Source: Nocardioidaceae bacterium
GTDB lineage: Bacteria > Actinomycetota > Actinomycetes > Propionibacteriales > Nocardioidaceae
Direction: 5' to 3'
DNA length: 8,491 bases
NCBI GenBank assembly: GCA_025965395.1
Contig: JAOPXA010000072.1
Coordinates: forward strand, 1-8,491
Part shown: piece after piece, positions 1-6,266 of the stretch
Position numbering within the stretch: position 1 is the first letter of the stretch
Layout of the letters: each line of letters begins with the position of its first letter
Position numbers and translations under genes: made by a program
Notes under the pieces: model-generated
Databases searched by the model: none
Told to the model about the DNA's origin: nothing
The model's input: the letters and a program-made list of their open reading frames with translations, nothing else

Positions 1-92
1 CCGACGACGTGGTGGTGCTGCCCGGTCACGGGCCGCAGACGTCCGTCGGACGCGAACGCGCCACGAATCCCTTCCTTGCGGAGCTGAGCTAG
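1..92 (+). CDS. MBL-fold metallo-hydrolase, C-terminal end (partial)
   Basis: Only the last 29 codons are present, reading in frame from base 3 to the TAG at 90-92. The peptide contains VVVLPGHGPQTSVGRERATN followed by PFLAEL. The PGHG motif followed by T-x-GRER-x-NPFL is the usual C-terminus of glyoxalase II-like metallo-beta-lactamase-fold hydrolases, in which the His of PGHG is a metal ligand. The catalytic HxHxDH core lies upstream of the window, so substrate and exact subfamily cannot be judged. An MBL hydrolase directly before hisS is a common actinobacterial arrangement. The stop codon is 2 bp before the hisS start, so the two are probably co-transcribed. Confidence 0.8.
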   Translation, partial: DDVVVLPGHGPQTSVGRERATNPFLAELS

Positions 93-94
93 CC

Positions 95-1432
95 GTGGCA
101 CGTCCCACCGCGCTGAGCGGCTTCCCCGAGTTCCTGCCCGCCGAGCGCAATGCCGAACTCATCGTGCTCGATCACCTGCGCCGTACGTTCGAGCTGCACG
201 GGTTCGCCTCGATCGAGACTCGCGCAGCCGAGCCGATGGACCAGTTGCTGCGCAAGGGCGAGATCGACAAAGAGGTCTACGTCCTGCGCAGGCTGCACGC
301 CGATGAGGGTGCGCCCGACTCCGGTCTAGGCCTGCACTTCGACCTGACCGTGCCGTTCGCGCGGTATGTGTTGGAGAACGCCGGCAAGCTCGAGTTCCCG
401 TTCCGGCGGTTCCAGATTCAGAAGGTATGGCGCGGCGAACGGCCCCAAGAGGGCCGCTATCGCGAGTTCACCCAGGCCGACATCGACATCGTCAACCGCG
501 ACGTGCTGCCCTTCCACTTCGATGTCGAGGTGGCGCGCGTGATGGCCGAGGCGCTCGCGGGGTTGCCCGTGCCGCACCTGCGCATGCAGATCAACAACCG
601 CAAGATCCTCGAAGGCTTCTACCTCGGCCTCGGCGTCGCCGACCCGGCCGCCATCATGCGCGTGGTCGACAAGCTCGACAAGCTGCCCGCCGACAAGATC
701 GTTCAACTCCTCACCGACGAGGGGCTCGGCGCAGAAGCCGCCGACAAGTGCCTTGCGCTGGCGCAGATCAACGCAACCGACTCGTCCTTCGTCGATCACG
801 TCCGCGCCCTCGGCGTCAGCCACGAGATGCTCGATGCGGGTCTCGCGGAGCTGGCTGAGGTCATCGACGCGCTTCCCTCGACCGACGACGTCACGATCAC
901 CGCCGACCTGCGGATCGCCCGGGGGCTCGACTACTACACCGGCACCGTCTTCGAGACCCAGATGGCAGGCTTCGAGAGCCTCGGGTCGATCTGTTCGGGC
1001 GGCCGTTACGACGCCCTCGCAACCGACGGCAAGACCACCTACCCGGGTGTCGGCATCTCGCTCGGCGTTTCGCGCATCCTCGTTCCGCTGATCGCGCGTG
1101 GCTTCATCGCCGACCGCTCGGTGCCCTCCGCCGTCCTCGTCGCGCTCGTTGACGAGGAGTCCCGAGGTGCCAGCGACGCGATCGCTCAAGCGCTGCGCGC
1201 CCGCGGCATACCCACCGAAGTAGCTGCAACTGCGGCGAAGTTCGGCAAGCAGATTCGGTATGCGGAGCGGCGAGGCATACCGTATGTATGGTTCCCGGCT
1301 ACCGCCGAGCAAACCCACCAGGTCAAGGACATCCGCGAAGGCGGACAGGCCGACGCCGACCCTGATGCGTGGGCCCCGCCACCCGCGGACCTGCGCCCCA
1401 GCATCCAACCCGTCAAGGAGCAAACCCCGTGA
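95..1432 (+). CDS. hisS: Histidine--tRNA ligase (HisRS), eukaryote/archaea-like subfamily
   Basis: Class II aminoacyl-tRNA synthetase that charges tRNA-His in the cytoplasm; 445 aa, within the family's range. Catalytic signatures are visible: motif 2 around residues 103-132 ([20 protein letters not shown] then [10 protein letters not shown]), the histidine-specific [12 protein letters not shown] at 276-287, and SGGRYD at 301-306. A C-terminal anticodon-binding HGTP-like domain covers about 335-425 ([20 protein letters not shown]). Residues 83-90 read DLTVPFAR instead of the LRPEGT motif of most bacterial HisRS, and INNRKILEG follows motif 2; both resemble eukaryotic and archaeal enzymes. The start is GTG at 95, with GGAG at 80-83 inside the preceding gene. 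The gene is 2 bp after the MBL hydrolase and its stop overlaps the aspS start (GTGA), which suggests translational coupling. Function is secure; the subfamily call rests on remembered motifs. Confidence 0.97.
   Translation: MARPTALSGFPEFLPAERNAELIVLDHLRRTFELHGFASIETRAAEPMDQLLRKGEIDKEVYVLRRLHADEGAPDSGLGLHFDLTVPFARYVLENAGKLEFPFRRFQIQKVWRGERPQEGRYREFTQADIDIVNRDVLPFHFDVEVARVMAEALAGLPVPHLRMQINNRKILEGFYLGLGVADPAAIMRVVDKLDKLPADKIVQLLTDEGLGAEAADKCLALAQINATDSSFVDHVRALGVSHEMLDAGLAELAEVIDALPSTDDVTITADLRIARGLDYYTGTVFETQMAGFESLGSICSGGRYDALATDGKTTYPGVGISLGVSRILVPLIARGFIADRSVPSAVLVALVDEESRGASDAIAQALRARGIPTEVAATAAKFGKQIRYAERRGIPYVWFPATAEQTHQVKDIREGGQADADPDAWAPPPADLRPSIQPVKEQTP
1415..1420 (+). promoter_or_regulatory. 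Ribosome binding site that fixes the aspS start
   Basis: AAGGAG lies 8 nt before the GTG at 1429, inside the 3' end of hisS. It supports the GTG over an in-frame ATG at 1369, which would add 20 residues absent from AspRS proteins. Confidence 0.85.
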
Positions 1433-3195
1433 TCCGCACCCACAACGCCGGAAGCCTGCGCGCGAGCGACATCGGTCAGCAGGTCACCCTCGCCGGATGG
1501 GTGGCGCGTCGTCGCGACCACGGTGGAGTCGCCTTCATCGACCTCCGCGACGCCTCGGGTGTGATCCAGGTTGTCGTTCGCGACGAGGCGATCGCGCACC
1601 AGCTCCGATCGGAGTTCTGCCTCAAGATCGTGGGTGAGGTCTCCCAGCGGCCCGACGGCAACGAGAACGCTGCGATCGACACCGGTGCGATAGAAATCCT
1701 CTCGGACGAGGTGGAGATCCTGTCCGCCGCAGCGCCCTTGCCGTTCCCGATTGACGATCACATCGAGGTAGGCGAAGAGATCCGCCTCAAGCACCGCTAC
1801 CTCGACCTGCGCCGCTCAGGCCCCGCTCACGCGATCCGGCTCCGCAGCAAGGTCAACCGCGCGGCGCGCGCGGTGCTCGAGCAGCACGACTTCGTCGAGA
1901 TCGAAACTCCTACCCTGACGCGTTCGACTCCCGAAGGCGCGCGCGACTTCCTCGTGCCGGCCAGGCTTCGCCCCGGCAGCTGGTATGCACTTCCGCAGAG
2001 CCCGCAGCTGTTCAAGCAGCTGCTGATGGTGGGCGGCATGGAGCGCTACTACCAGATCGCGCGCTGCTACCGCGATGAGGATTTCCGTGCGGATCGCCAG
2101 CCGGAGTTCACCCAGCTTGACATCGAGATGAGCTTCGTCGAGCAAGACGACATCATCGCCCTCGGCGAGGAGCTGCTTGTCAGCATCTGGAAGCTCATCG
2201 GCCACGACATCACGACTCCCATCCCGCGGATGACCTACGCCGACGCCATGGCCCGCTACGGCTCGGACAAGCCCGATCTGCGCATCAGCACCGAGCTCAT
2301 CGAGTGCACCGAGTTCTTCAAGGACACTGGATTCCGTGTCTTCCAGGCACCGTATGTCGGCGCAGTCGTCATGCCCGGCGGCGCTTCGCAGCCGCGCCGC
2401 CAGCTCGATGCCTGGCAGGAGTGGGCCAAGCAACGGGGCGCCAAGGGCCTGGCCTACGTGCTCGTCGGTGAAGATGGCGAGCTGGGTGGCCCCGTGGCCA
2501 AGAACCTCACAGACACCGAGCGTGCCGGCCTCGCCGACCACGTCGGCGCCAAGCCGGGCGACTGCATCTTCTTCGGCGCAGGTCCGGTCAAGTCGTCCCG
2601 CGCCCTTCTGGGAGCCGCGCGCCTCGACATCGGCAAGCGTGCCGGAGTGCTGGATGAGTCGGCGTGGAACTTCGTCTGGATCGTTGACGCGCCCCTGTTC
2701 GAGCCAGCCGGCGACGCCACCGCTGCCGGCGATGTCGCCGTCGGCAGTGGGGCCTGGACGGCCGTGCACCACGCATTCACGTCGCCGAAGGACCTCGAGA
2801 CGTTCGACACCGATCCGGGCGACGCGATCGCCTGGGCATACGACATCGTCTGCAACGGCAACGAGATCGGCGGCGGATCGATTCGTATCCATCGTGAGGA
2901 CATCCAGAAGCGAGTCTTCGCCATCATGGGGCTCGGCGAAGCAGAGGCCGACGAGAAGTTCGGCTTCCTGCTCGAAGCGTTCAAGTACGGTGCCCCGCCG
3001 CACGGCGGAATCGCCTTCGGCTGGGACCGCATCGTGTCGCTCCTTGCCGGCGCAGACTCGATTCGCGAGGTGATCGCTTTTCCCAAGTCCGGCGGAGGCT
3101 ACGACCCACTCACGGCGGCTCCTGCTGCGATCACGGCGGAGCAGCGCAAGGAAACGGGCGTCGACTTCAAGCCGGAGCCAGCCAAGACTCCCTGA
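1429..3195 (+). CDS. aspS: Aspartate--tRNA(Asp/Asn) ligase, bacterial type, probably non-discriminating
   Basis: Class II synthetase that charges tRNA-Asp and probably also tRNA-Asn; 588 aa, typical of the long bacterial form with a GAD insertion. Order: N-terminal OB-fold anticodon domain (about 1-105), class II core with motif 1 near [17 protein letters not shown], the aspartate-pocket segment [11 protein letters not shown] (190-200), motif 2 at 206-231 ([20 protein letters not shown] then EFTQLD), the GAD insertion about 290-420, and motif 3 [10 protein letters not shown] (525-534). His31 in RRRDHGG and the glycine of RPDG (residue 77) match the non-discriminating AspRS of Pseudomonas aeruginosa rather than E. 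coli, which has leucine and lysine there. That predicts Asp-tRNA-Asn formation followed by GatCAB amidation. The GTG start at 1429 overlaps the hisS stop by 4 nt and has AAGGAG at 1415-1420. No frameshift or missing catalytic residue is seen. Confidence 0.97.
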   Translation: MIRTHNAGSLRASDIGQQVTLAGWVARRRDHGGVAFIDLRDASGVIQVVVRDEAIAHQLRSEFCLKIVGEVSQRPDGNENAAIDTGAIEILSDEVEILSAAAPLPFPIDDHIEVGEEIRLKHRYLDLRRSGPAHAIRLRSKVNRAARAVLEQHDFVEIETPTLTRSTPEGARDFLVPARLRPGSWYALPQSPQLFKQLLMVGGMERYYQIARCYRDEDFRADRQPEFTQLDIEMSFVEQDDIIALGEELLVSIWKLIGHDITTPIPRMTYADAMARYGSDKPDLRISTELIECTEFFKDTGFRVFQAPYVGAVVMPGGASQPRRQLDAWQEWAKQRGAKGLAYVLVGEDGELGGPVAKNLTDTERAGLADHVGAKPGDCIFFGAGPVKSSRALLGAARLDIGKRAGVLDESAWNFVWIVDAPLFEPAGDATAAGDVAVGSGAWTAVHHAFTSPKDLETFDTDPGDAIAWAYDIVCNGNEIGGGSIRIHREDIQKRVFAIMGLGEAEADEKFGFLLEAFKYGAPPHGGIAFGWDRIVSLLAGADSIREVIAFPKSGGGYDPLTAAPAAITAEQRKETGVDFKPEPAKTP

Positions 3196-3222
3196 GCGTT
3201 CATCTCAGATTCACGTGTTTTT
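3192..3222 (+). terminator. Weak candidate terminator after aspS
   Basis: CTGAG (3192-3196, overlapping the aspS stop) pairs with CTCAG (3204-3208) around a 7-nt loop, and TTTTT follows at 3218-3222. The stem is only 5 bp and the T-run begins 9 nt after it, so this is a poor match to an intrinsic terminator. Listed because it is the only such structure between aspS and the next gene. Confidence 0.2.
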
Positions 3223-3230
3223 CCGCGAAT

Positions 3231-3290
3231 TCGCCCCTCACAGGGCGTAACGTCGGGCCTTGACGGGCAAAGGCGCCCGCGGGCAAGGAG
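3231..3290 (+). promoter_or_regulatory. Leader region of the 161-aa membrane protein gene: possible -10 box, small palindromes, strong RBS
   Basis: CGCCC (3232-3236) pairs with GGGCG (3243-3247). TAACGT at 3248-3253 fits the actinobacterial TANNNT -10 consensus and would give a leader of about 38 nt; no convincing -35 lies 16-19 nt upstream. A perfect palindrome GCCCGCGGGC occupies 3275-3284, immediately before the AAGGAG Shine-Dalgarno at 3285-3290, 7 nt from the ATG. The RBS is convincing, the promoter is speculative, and the palindrome could fold next to the RBS. Confidence 0.35.
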
Positions 3291-3297
3291 AAACGTC

Positions 3298-3783
3298 ATG
3301 AGCATCCACCACCTCGAGCACGCTGAGCCACTCGCGGGTCGGCGCGTCGTATCGGCCCTCGAACTGTTGGCCATGGTCGTCGGAGCTTTCAGTGTCACGG
3401 TGCTCATGCTGCATGTCAGTGCGCTCATCGCCATCGACTTCACCGGCTCAGAGGTGCTCGGTCTGGTCTGGCTCGCCATCCTCATCATCGGCGTGGCGAT
3501 AGGTCTTCTTGGGGCGGTGTCGTTCGCCTTCGAACGCCCGCCGCACGCGATCGGCATACTTGCCTGGCTCATGGTCGTTCTTGAACTGGGGGCCAACCTA
3601 GCCCTCGCTGATGGCGAGATCGGTCGCATGCTGACGGGGTATCCCGATGCCTTGATGGGTCATTTCGACAGCGAGAGCATGATCGCCGCCTGGCGCTTCC
3701 CTCTCGCGCTCGTCGTGGGCCTGCTTTACCTAGCCTGGCTGGTTGAGAATCGCGCAGCCGCGCGCAAGAACGCCGACGGATAG
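3298..3783 (+). CDS. Four-helix integral membrane protein, unknown function
   Basis: 161 aa; I do not recognise the family. Four hydrophobic segments are visible at about residues 18-45, 53-76, 83-103 and 130-148, after a short polar N-terminus rich in His (MSIHHLEHAEP) and before a basic C-terminal tail (ENRAAARKNADG), consistent with a small inner-membrane protein. The loop between helices 3 and 4 (about 104-129) is acidic/polar, with DGEIGRMLTGYPDALMG. The ATG is well supported by AAGGAG 7 nt upstream. The gene stands apart from aspS by 102 bp and from rarA by 52 bp, so it is probably its own transcription unit. No catalytic or binding motif is apparent. It looks like a real gene because of its RBS, its hydrophobic periodicity and its place in the only long open frame here. 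Confidence 0.85.
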   Translation: MSIHHLEHAEPLAGRRVVSALELLAMVVGAFSVTVLMLHVSALIAIDFTGSEVLGLVWLAILIIGVAIGLLGAVSFAFERPPHAIGILAWLMVVLELGANLALADGEIGRMLTGYPDALMGHFDSESMIAAWRFPLALVVGLLYLAWLVENRAAARKNADG

Positions 3784-3830
3784 CCCCTCACGAGACTGGA
3801 CTGTCGCGAAACTGACCCCTCACTAGACTG
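3784..3830 (+). repeat. Direct repeat pair (15 bp, 14 identical) upstream of rarA
   Basis: CCCCTCAC-G-AGACTG at 3784-3798 and CCCCTCAC-T-AGACTG at 3816-3830 differ at one base and lie 32 bp apart, close to three helical turns. The single difference turns GAGACT into TAGACT, which is the proposed rarA -10 box. A third CCCCTCAC occurs at 3234-3241, upstream of the preceding gene. The pair could be a tandem regulator site or a small local duplication. Confidence 0.6.
3824..3829 (+). promoter_or_regulatory. Predicted -10 box of a leaderless rarA transcript
   Basis: TAGACT fits TANNNT and ends 6 nt before the GTG at 3836, so transcription would start at or next to the start codon. No GGAG-like sequence lies upstream of that codon. 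No clear -35 hexamer is visible about 17 nt upstream, which is common in actinobacterial promoters. Confidence 0.5.
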
Positions 3831-3835
3831 ACGAA

Positions 3836-5212
3836 GTGAGCTCAGACGGACTGTTCGATCTACCTTCCTCCACGGAGAACATCCCTGCGAGCGGCGGCAG
3901 TTTGAGCGGAGCCGATCATCGCTCCGCGCCCCTCGCGGTTCGGATGCGACCTCGCAACCTCGATGAGCTGATCGGGCAGAGCCACCTCACCGTTCCTGGC
4001 TCCCCGTTGCGGCAGATGATCGAAGGCGATCAGCCCATGACGATCCTGCTCTGGGGGCCTCCGGGGACGGGCAAGACCACGATCGCGTCGCTCATCAGCG
4101 CCCATACCGATCGTCGATTCGTCGAGGTGTCTGCGGTTTCTGCGGGCGTCAAAGAGGTACGCGAGGTGATCGCCGGTGCGCGCCGCGTGCTGGCCCAAGG
4201 CGGGCGCGAGACCGTGCTGTTCGTCGACGAGGTCCATCGGTTCAGCAAGGCACAGCAGGATGCCTTGTTGCCCGGTGTTGAGAATCGTTGGGTTTCGCTC
4301 ATCGCGGCAACCACGGAGAACCCGCACTTCAGCGTCATCTCGCCGCTGCTCTCGCGGTCACTTCTGCTCACGTTGCAGTCGCTGACCGACTCTGAGATCG
4401 GCGAGATCGTCGATCGTGCGTTGGTCGACGAGCGAGGGCTCAGCGGCGAGTTCGAGATGTCAGAGGAGGCGCGCGATCACCTCGTACGCCTAGCTGGCGG
4501 AGACGGCCGCCGCGCGCTGACGTATCTCGAGGCCGCCGCGGGGGCGACTCGCTCGCAGCACAAGACGGTGATCGATGTGGGCGACGCCGCACTGGCAGTC
4601 GACAAGGCCGCGGTGCGCTACGACCGCCAAGGTGATCAGCACTACGACGTCATCAGCGCCTTCATCAAGTCGATGCGGGGCTCGGATGTCGATGCGGCGC
4701 TGCACTATCTGGCGCGGATGATCGAAGCGGGGGAGGATCCGCGATTCATTGCCCGGCGGATGATGATCTTGGCGAGCGAAGACATTGGCCTCGCAGATCC
4801 GAGCGCTCTGCAGACGGCGGTCGCGGCGGCTCAGGCGGTCGCAATGATCGGGTTCCCCGAGGCGCGGTTGACGCTCGCCCAGGCGGTCATCACGTTGTCG
4901 CTGGCGCCCAAGTCGAATGCGGTGATCAAGGCGATCGACGCGGCCCAGGCCGATGTCCATGCTGGCCTGATTGGTGCCGTCCCGCCGGCCTTGCGCGACG
5001 CGCACTACAGCGGCGCCAAGACGCTCGGTCACGGTCACGACTACAAGTACGCCCACAACGACCCGCGGGGCGTGGCGCCTCAGCAGCACGCCCCCGACGT
5101 GATCGCGGATCGCGAGTACTACGAGCCGGGAGCGCTAGGGGCAGAAGCCGCGTTAGGCGAACGACTCAAACGCATACGTGCCGTCCTCAAAGGCAAGCCC
5201 GAGCCCTCCTGA
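3836..5212 (+). CDS. rarA: Replication-associated recombination protein A (RarA/MgsA, AAA+ ATPase)
   Basis: 458 aa clamp-loader-like AAA+ ATPase that acts at stalled or gapped replication forks with SSB. Walker A GPPGTGKT is at 74-81, Walker B VLFVDE at 127-132 followed by [14 protein letters not shown], the sensor 1 region AATTEN ends at 162, and the likely arginine finger is R174 in SPLLSRS. C-terminal RarA hallmarks include [46 protein letters not shown] and [10 protein letters not shown]. The sensor 1 motif and C-terminal tetramerisation domain separate it from RuvB. An in-frame TAG at 3824 leaves GTG 3836 as the first usable start; there is no Shine-Dalgarno, and TAGACT lies 6 nt upstream, so a leaderless mRNA is likely. 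The N-terminus LFDLP before the AAA domain could be a protein-binding peptide, which is inference only. Transcription converges with the downstream SDR gene. Confidence 0.96.
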   Translation: MSSDGLFDLPSSTENIPASGGSLSGADHRSAPLAVRMRPRNLDELIGQSHLTVPGSPLRQMIEGDQPMTILLWGPPGTGKTTIASLISAHTDRRFVEVSAVSAGVKEVREVIAGARRVLAQGGRETVLFVDEVHRFSKAQQDALLPGVENRWVSLIAATTENPHFSVISPLLSRSLLLTLQSLTDSEIGEIVDRALVDERGLSGEFEMSEEARDHLVRLAGGDGRRALTYLEAAAGATRSQHKTVIDVGDAALAVDKAAVRYDRQGDQHYDVISAFIKSMRGSDVDAALHYLARMIEAGEDPRFIARRMMILASEDIGLADPSALQTAVAAAQAVAMIGFPEARLTLAQAVITLSLAPKSNAVIKAIDAAQADVHAGLIGAVPPALRDAHYSGAKTLGHGHDYKYAHNDPRGVAPQQHAPDVIADREYYEPGALGAEAALGERLKRIRAVLKGKPEPS

Positions 5213-5226
5213 CCCGCCACTCGCTC

Positions 5227-5250
5227 GTCCGCTGGCCCGCGTCCGCTGGC
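5227..5250 (+). repeat. Short tandem direct repeat GTCCGCTGGC
   Basis: GTCCGCTGGC occurs at 5227-5236 and again at 5241-5250, 14 bp apart. The second copy forms the outer part of the left arm of the large palindrome at 5242-5308. It may mark the edge of a mobile or duplicated repeat unit. Confidence 0.55.
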
Positions 5251-5308
5251 GGAACCAATTTGGTCGCCTTTTGCGCAAAAACACGACCATATTGGTTCCG
5301 CCAGCGGA
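5242..5308. repeat. 67-nt interrupted palindrome between convergent genes; candidate bidirectional terminator or REP/MITE-like element
   Basis: The arms at 5242-5266 and 5284-5308 are reverse complements over 25 positions with one mismatch (T5260 opposite T5290). After a 2x2 internal mismatch, T5269-5272 pairs with A5278-5281 around a 5-nt loop. The centre also contains the perfect palindrome TTTTGCGCAAAA (5269-5280). The structure begins 30 nt after the rarA stop on one strand and 11 nt after the SDR stop on the other, so both transcripts would fold it. No U-run follows the stem on either strand, so it is not a classical intrinsic terminator. Its length and near-perfect pairing also suit a dispersed extragenic palindrome. 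It has no coding capacity. Confidence 0.85.
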
Positions 5309-5318
5309 GGGGCGAGGG

Positions 5319-6134
5319 CTAGACGGCGAGGTATCCGCCGTCGACGGGGATGATCGATCCCGTCACATAGCTGGCGAGGTCGGACACGCAGAACGTCATG
5401 ACGAGCGCCATCTCGTCGGGCGTCGCCACCCGGCCGAGAGGGATCTTCGTCGTGTAGCGCTCGACGAACTCCTGCTCGGTGAGGGGCGTGCCCTGTGACT
5501 TGCCGTACTCCAGCGCTGAGTCCAACGCGTTGCGGGTCGCCGTAATGACGGGCGCGATGCCCAGCACGCGAATGCCGCTGGGGCCGAACTCGCGCGCGAG
5601 CGACTTGGTCAGACCGTTGACGGCGTGCTTGGACGTGACGTAGTGAGCCACGCCGTCGTTCGAGACCCGGAAACCAGACGTCGAACATACGTTGACGATG
5701 ACACCCGAACCCTGCGGGATCATCGCGCGCGCGGCGGCACGAGACCCGAAGAAGGTCCCGTCGACGTTGATCTTCATGACGCGATGCCACTCGTCGGTAG
5801 GCATCTCCATGATCAACGAGTTGGGGTAGATGCCGGCGTTGTTGACCCAGACATCGAGGTGGCCGTGCTCGGCTGCAACCTCCTGTGCGACGCGCTCGGA
5901 GTCCTCCTCGAGGGACACATCGAGCTTCTTGGACGACACGCTGCGACCAAGGTCGGTCAACGCCTTTGCCTCGTTGTGGACACGATCGTCGATGTCGGCG
6001 AGCACCACGTGGGCACCCGCTTCACTCAAGCGATAGGCAAGCGCCAGCCCGATCCCAGCGGCAGCACCGGTGACGACGGCTACCTTGCCGGTGAAGTTGA
6101 GCATGTCGGACAAGGGGCGTAGTTCGGTGGTCAT
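5319..6134 (-). CDS. Short-chain dehydrogenase/reductase (classical SDR, probably NAD(H)-dependent)
   Basis: 271 aa, normal for a classical SDR; an NAD(P)-dependent oxidoreductase of the cytoplasm, substrate unknown. The Rossmann nucleotide motif TGAAAGIG is at 22-29, and an aspartate at the end of beta-strand 2 (D47 in VVLADID) favours NAD(H) over NADP(H). NNAG is at 98-101. The catalytic residues are N123, S153 (STSG), Y165 and K169 (YVTSK), all present. The C-terminus PVDGGYLAV is typical of the FabG-like group. The ATG at 6132-6134 is chosen because AGGAG lies 4 nt upstream and the conserved N-terminus begins soon after; the frame stays open to an ATG at 6242, but those 36 residues look non-coding. 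The gene runs against its neighbours, converging on rarA and diverging from the CHAP gene, so it is a stand-alone unit. No adjacent pathway gene indicates the substrate. Confidence 0.93.
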   Translation of the reverse strand: MTTELRPLSDMLNFTGKVAVVTGAAAGIGLALAYRLSEAGAHVVLADIDDRVHNEAKALTDLGRSVSSKKLDVSLEEDSERVAQEVAAEHGHLDVWVNNAGIYPNSLIMEMPTDEWHRVMKINVDGTFFGSRAAARAMIPQGSGVIVNVCSTSGFRVSNDGVAHYVTSKHAVNGLTKSLAREFGPSGIRVLGIAPVITATRNALDSALEYGKSQGTPLTEQEFVERYTTKIPLGRVATPDEMALVMTFCVSDLASYVTGSIIPVDGGYLAV

Positions 6135-6266
6135 GTCACTCCTGAGAATTGGGGGGCTTGTCTCATTTTGCACCCGAAGAGTGTCATCGACGTTCAAGTC
6201 GCGAGACATGGCGGGGATGCATCGATGAAACTCGGCATCCATGAGAATCGCGGGTTAGGGTAGGGA
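6135..6266. promoter_or_regulatory. Divergent intergenic region with several short palindromes
   Basis: This 132-bp region separates the SDR gene (leftward) from the CHAP gene (rightward). It holds overlapping 8-bp palindromes GATGCATC (6216-6223) and CATCGATG (6220-6227), and an inverted pair GGATGC (6215-6220) with GCATCC (6235-6240). A widely spaced inverted pair TGTCTC (6159-6164) with GAGACA (6203-6208) is also present. AGGAG at 6140-6144 (reverse strand) is the SDR ribosome binding site. No confident promoter for the SDR was found. The palindromes could be operator sites, but chance is possible at this size. Confidence 0.4.
6256..6261 (+). promoter_or_regulatory. Predicted -10 box of the CHAP-protein gene
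   Basis: TAGGGT fits TANNNT and ends 5 nt before the ATG at 6267, which would make the mRNA leaderless or nearly so. The alternative is that AGGG at 6257-6260, 6 nt before the ATG, acts as a weak Shine-Dalgarno; the two readings cannot be separated by eye. Confidence 0.4.

Noticed and set aside
326..1423. 365-codon open frame on the reverse strand opposite hisS
   Set aside because: It mirrors the hisS codon phase, as expected in GC-rich DNA. The translation is rich in Arg/Gly/Asp/Val with no recognisable domain, and hisS is intact on the other strand.
1369..1428. Upstream ATG start for aspS at 1369
   Set aside because: The 20 added residues (Pro/Arg-rich) are not part of AspRS, whereas GTG 1429 has AAGGAG at 8 nt and the usual GTGA overlap with hisS.
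1816..3003. 395-codon open frame on the reverse strand opposite aspS
   Set aside because: Same antisense-shadow effect; low-complexity composition, no domain, and no ribosome binding site that I could justify.
3260..3288. TTGACG at 3260-3265 as a -35 box
   Set aside because: No -10-like hexamer lies about 17 nt downstream; that position falls in the palindrome and Shine-Dalgarno.
5242..5308. Palindrome as a terminal repeat of an insertion sequence, attachment site or CRISPR repeat
   Set aside because: There is no transposase or integrase in the window, no tRNA for attachment, and only one palindrome rather than regularly spaced repeats.
6165..6197. Reverse-strand SDR promoter with TTGAAC (-35) and CAAAAT (-10)
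   Set aside because: The spacer is 21 nt, outside the usual 16-19 nt, and the -10 lacks the first conserved T of TANNNT.
6135..6242. N-terminal extension of the SDR to an ATG at 6242
   Set aside because: AGGAG sits just upstream of the ATG at 6134, and the conserved SDR N-terminus begins shortly after. The extra 36 residues are atypical and would fill the divergent promoter region.
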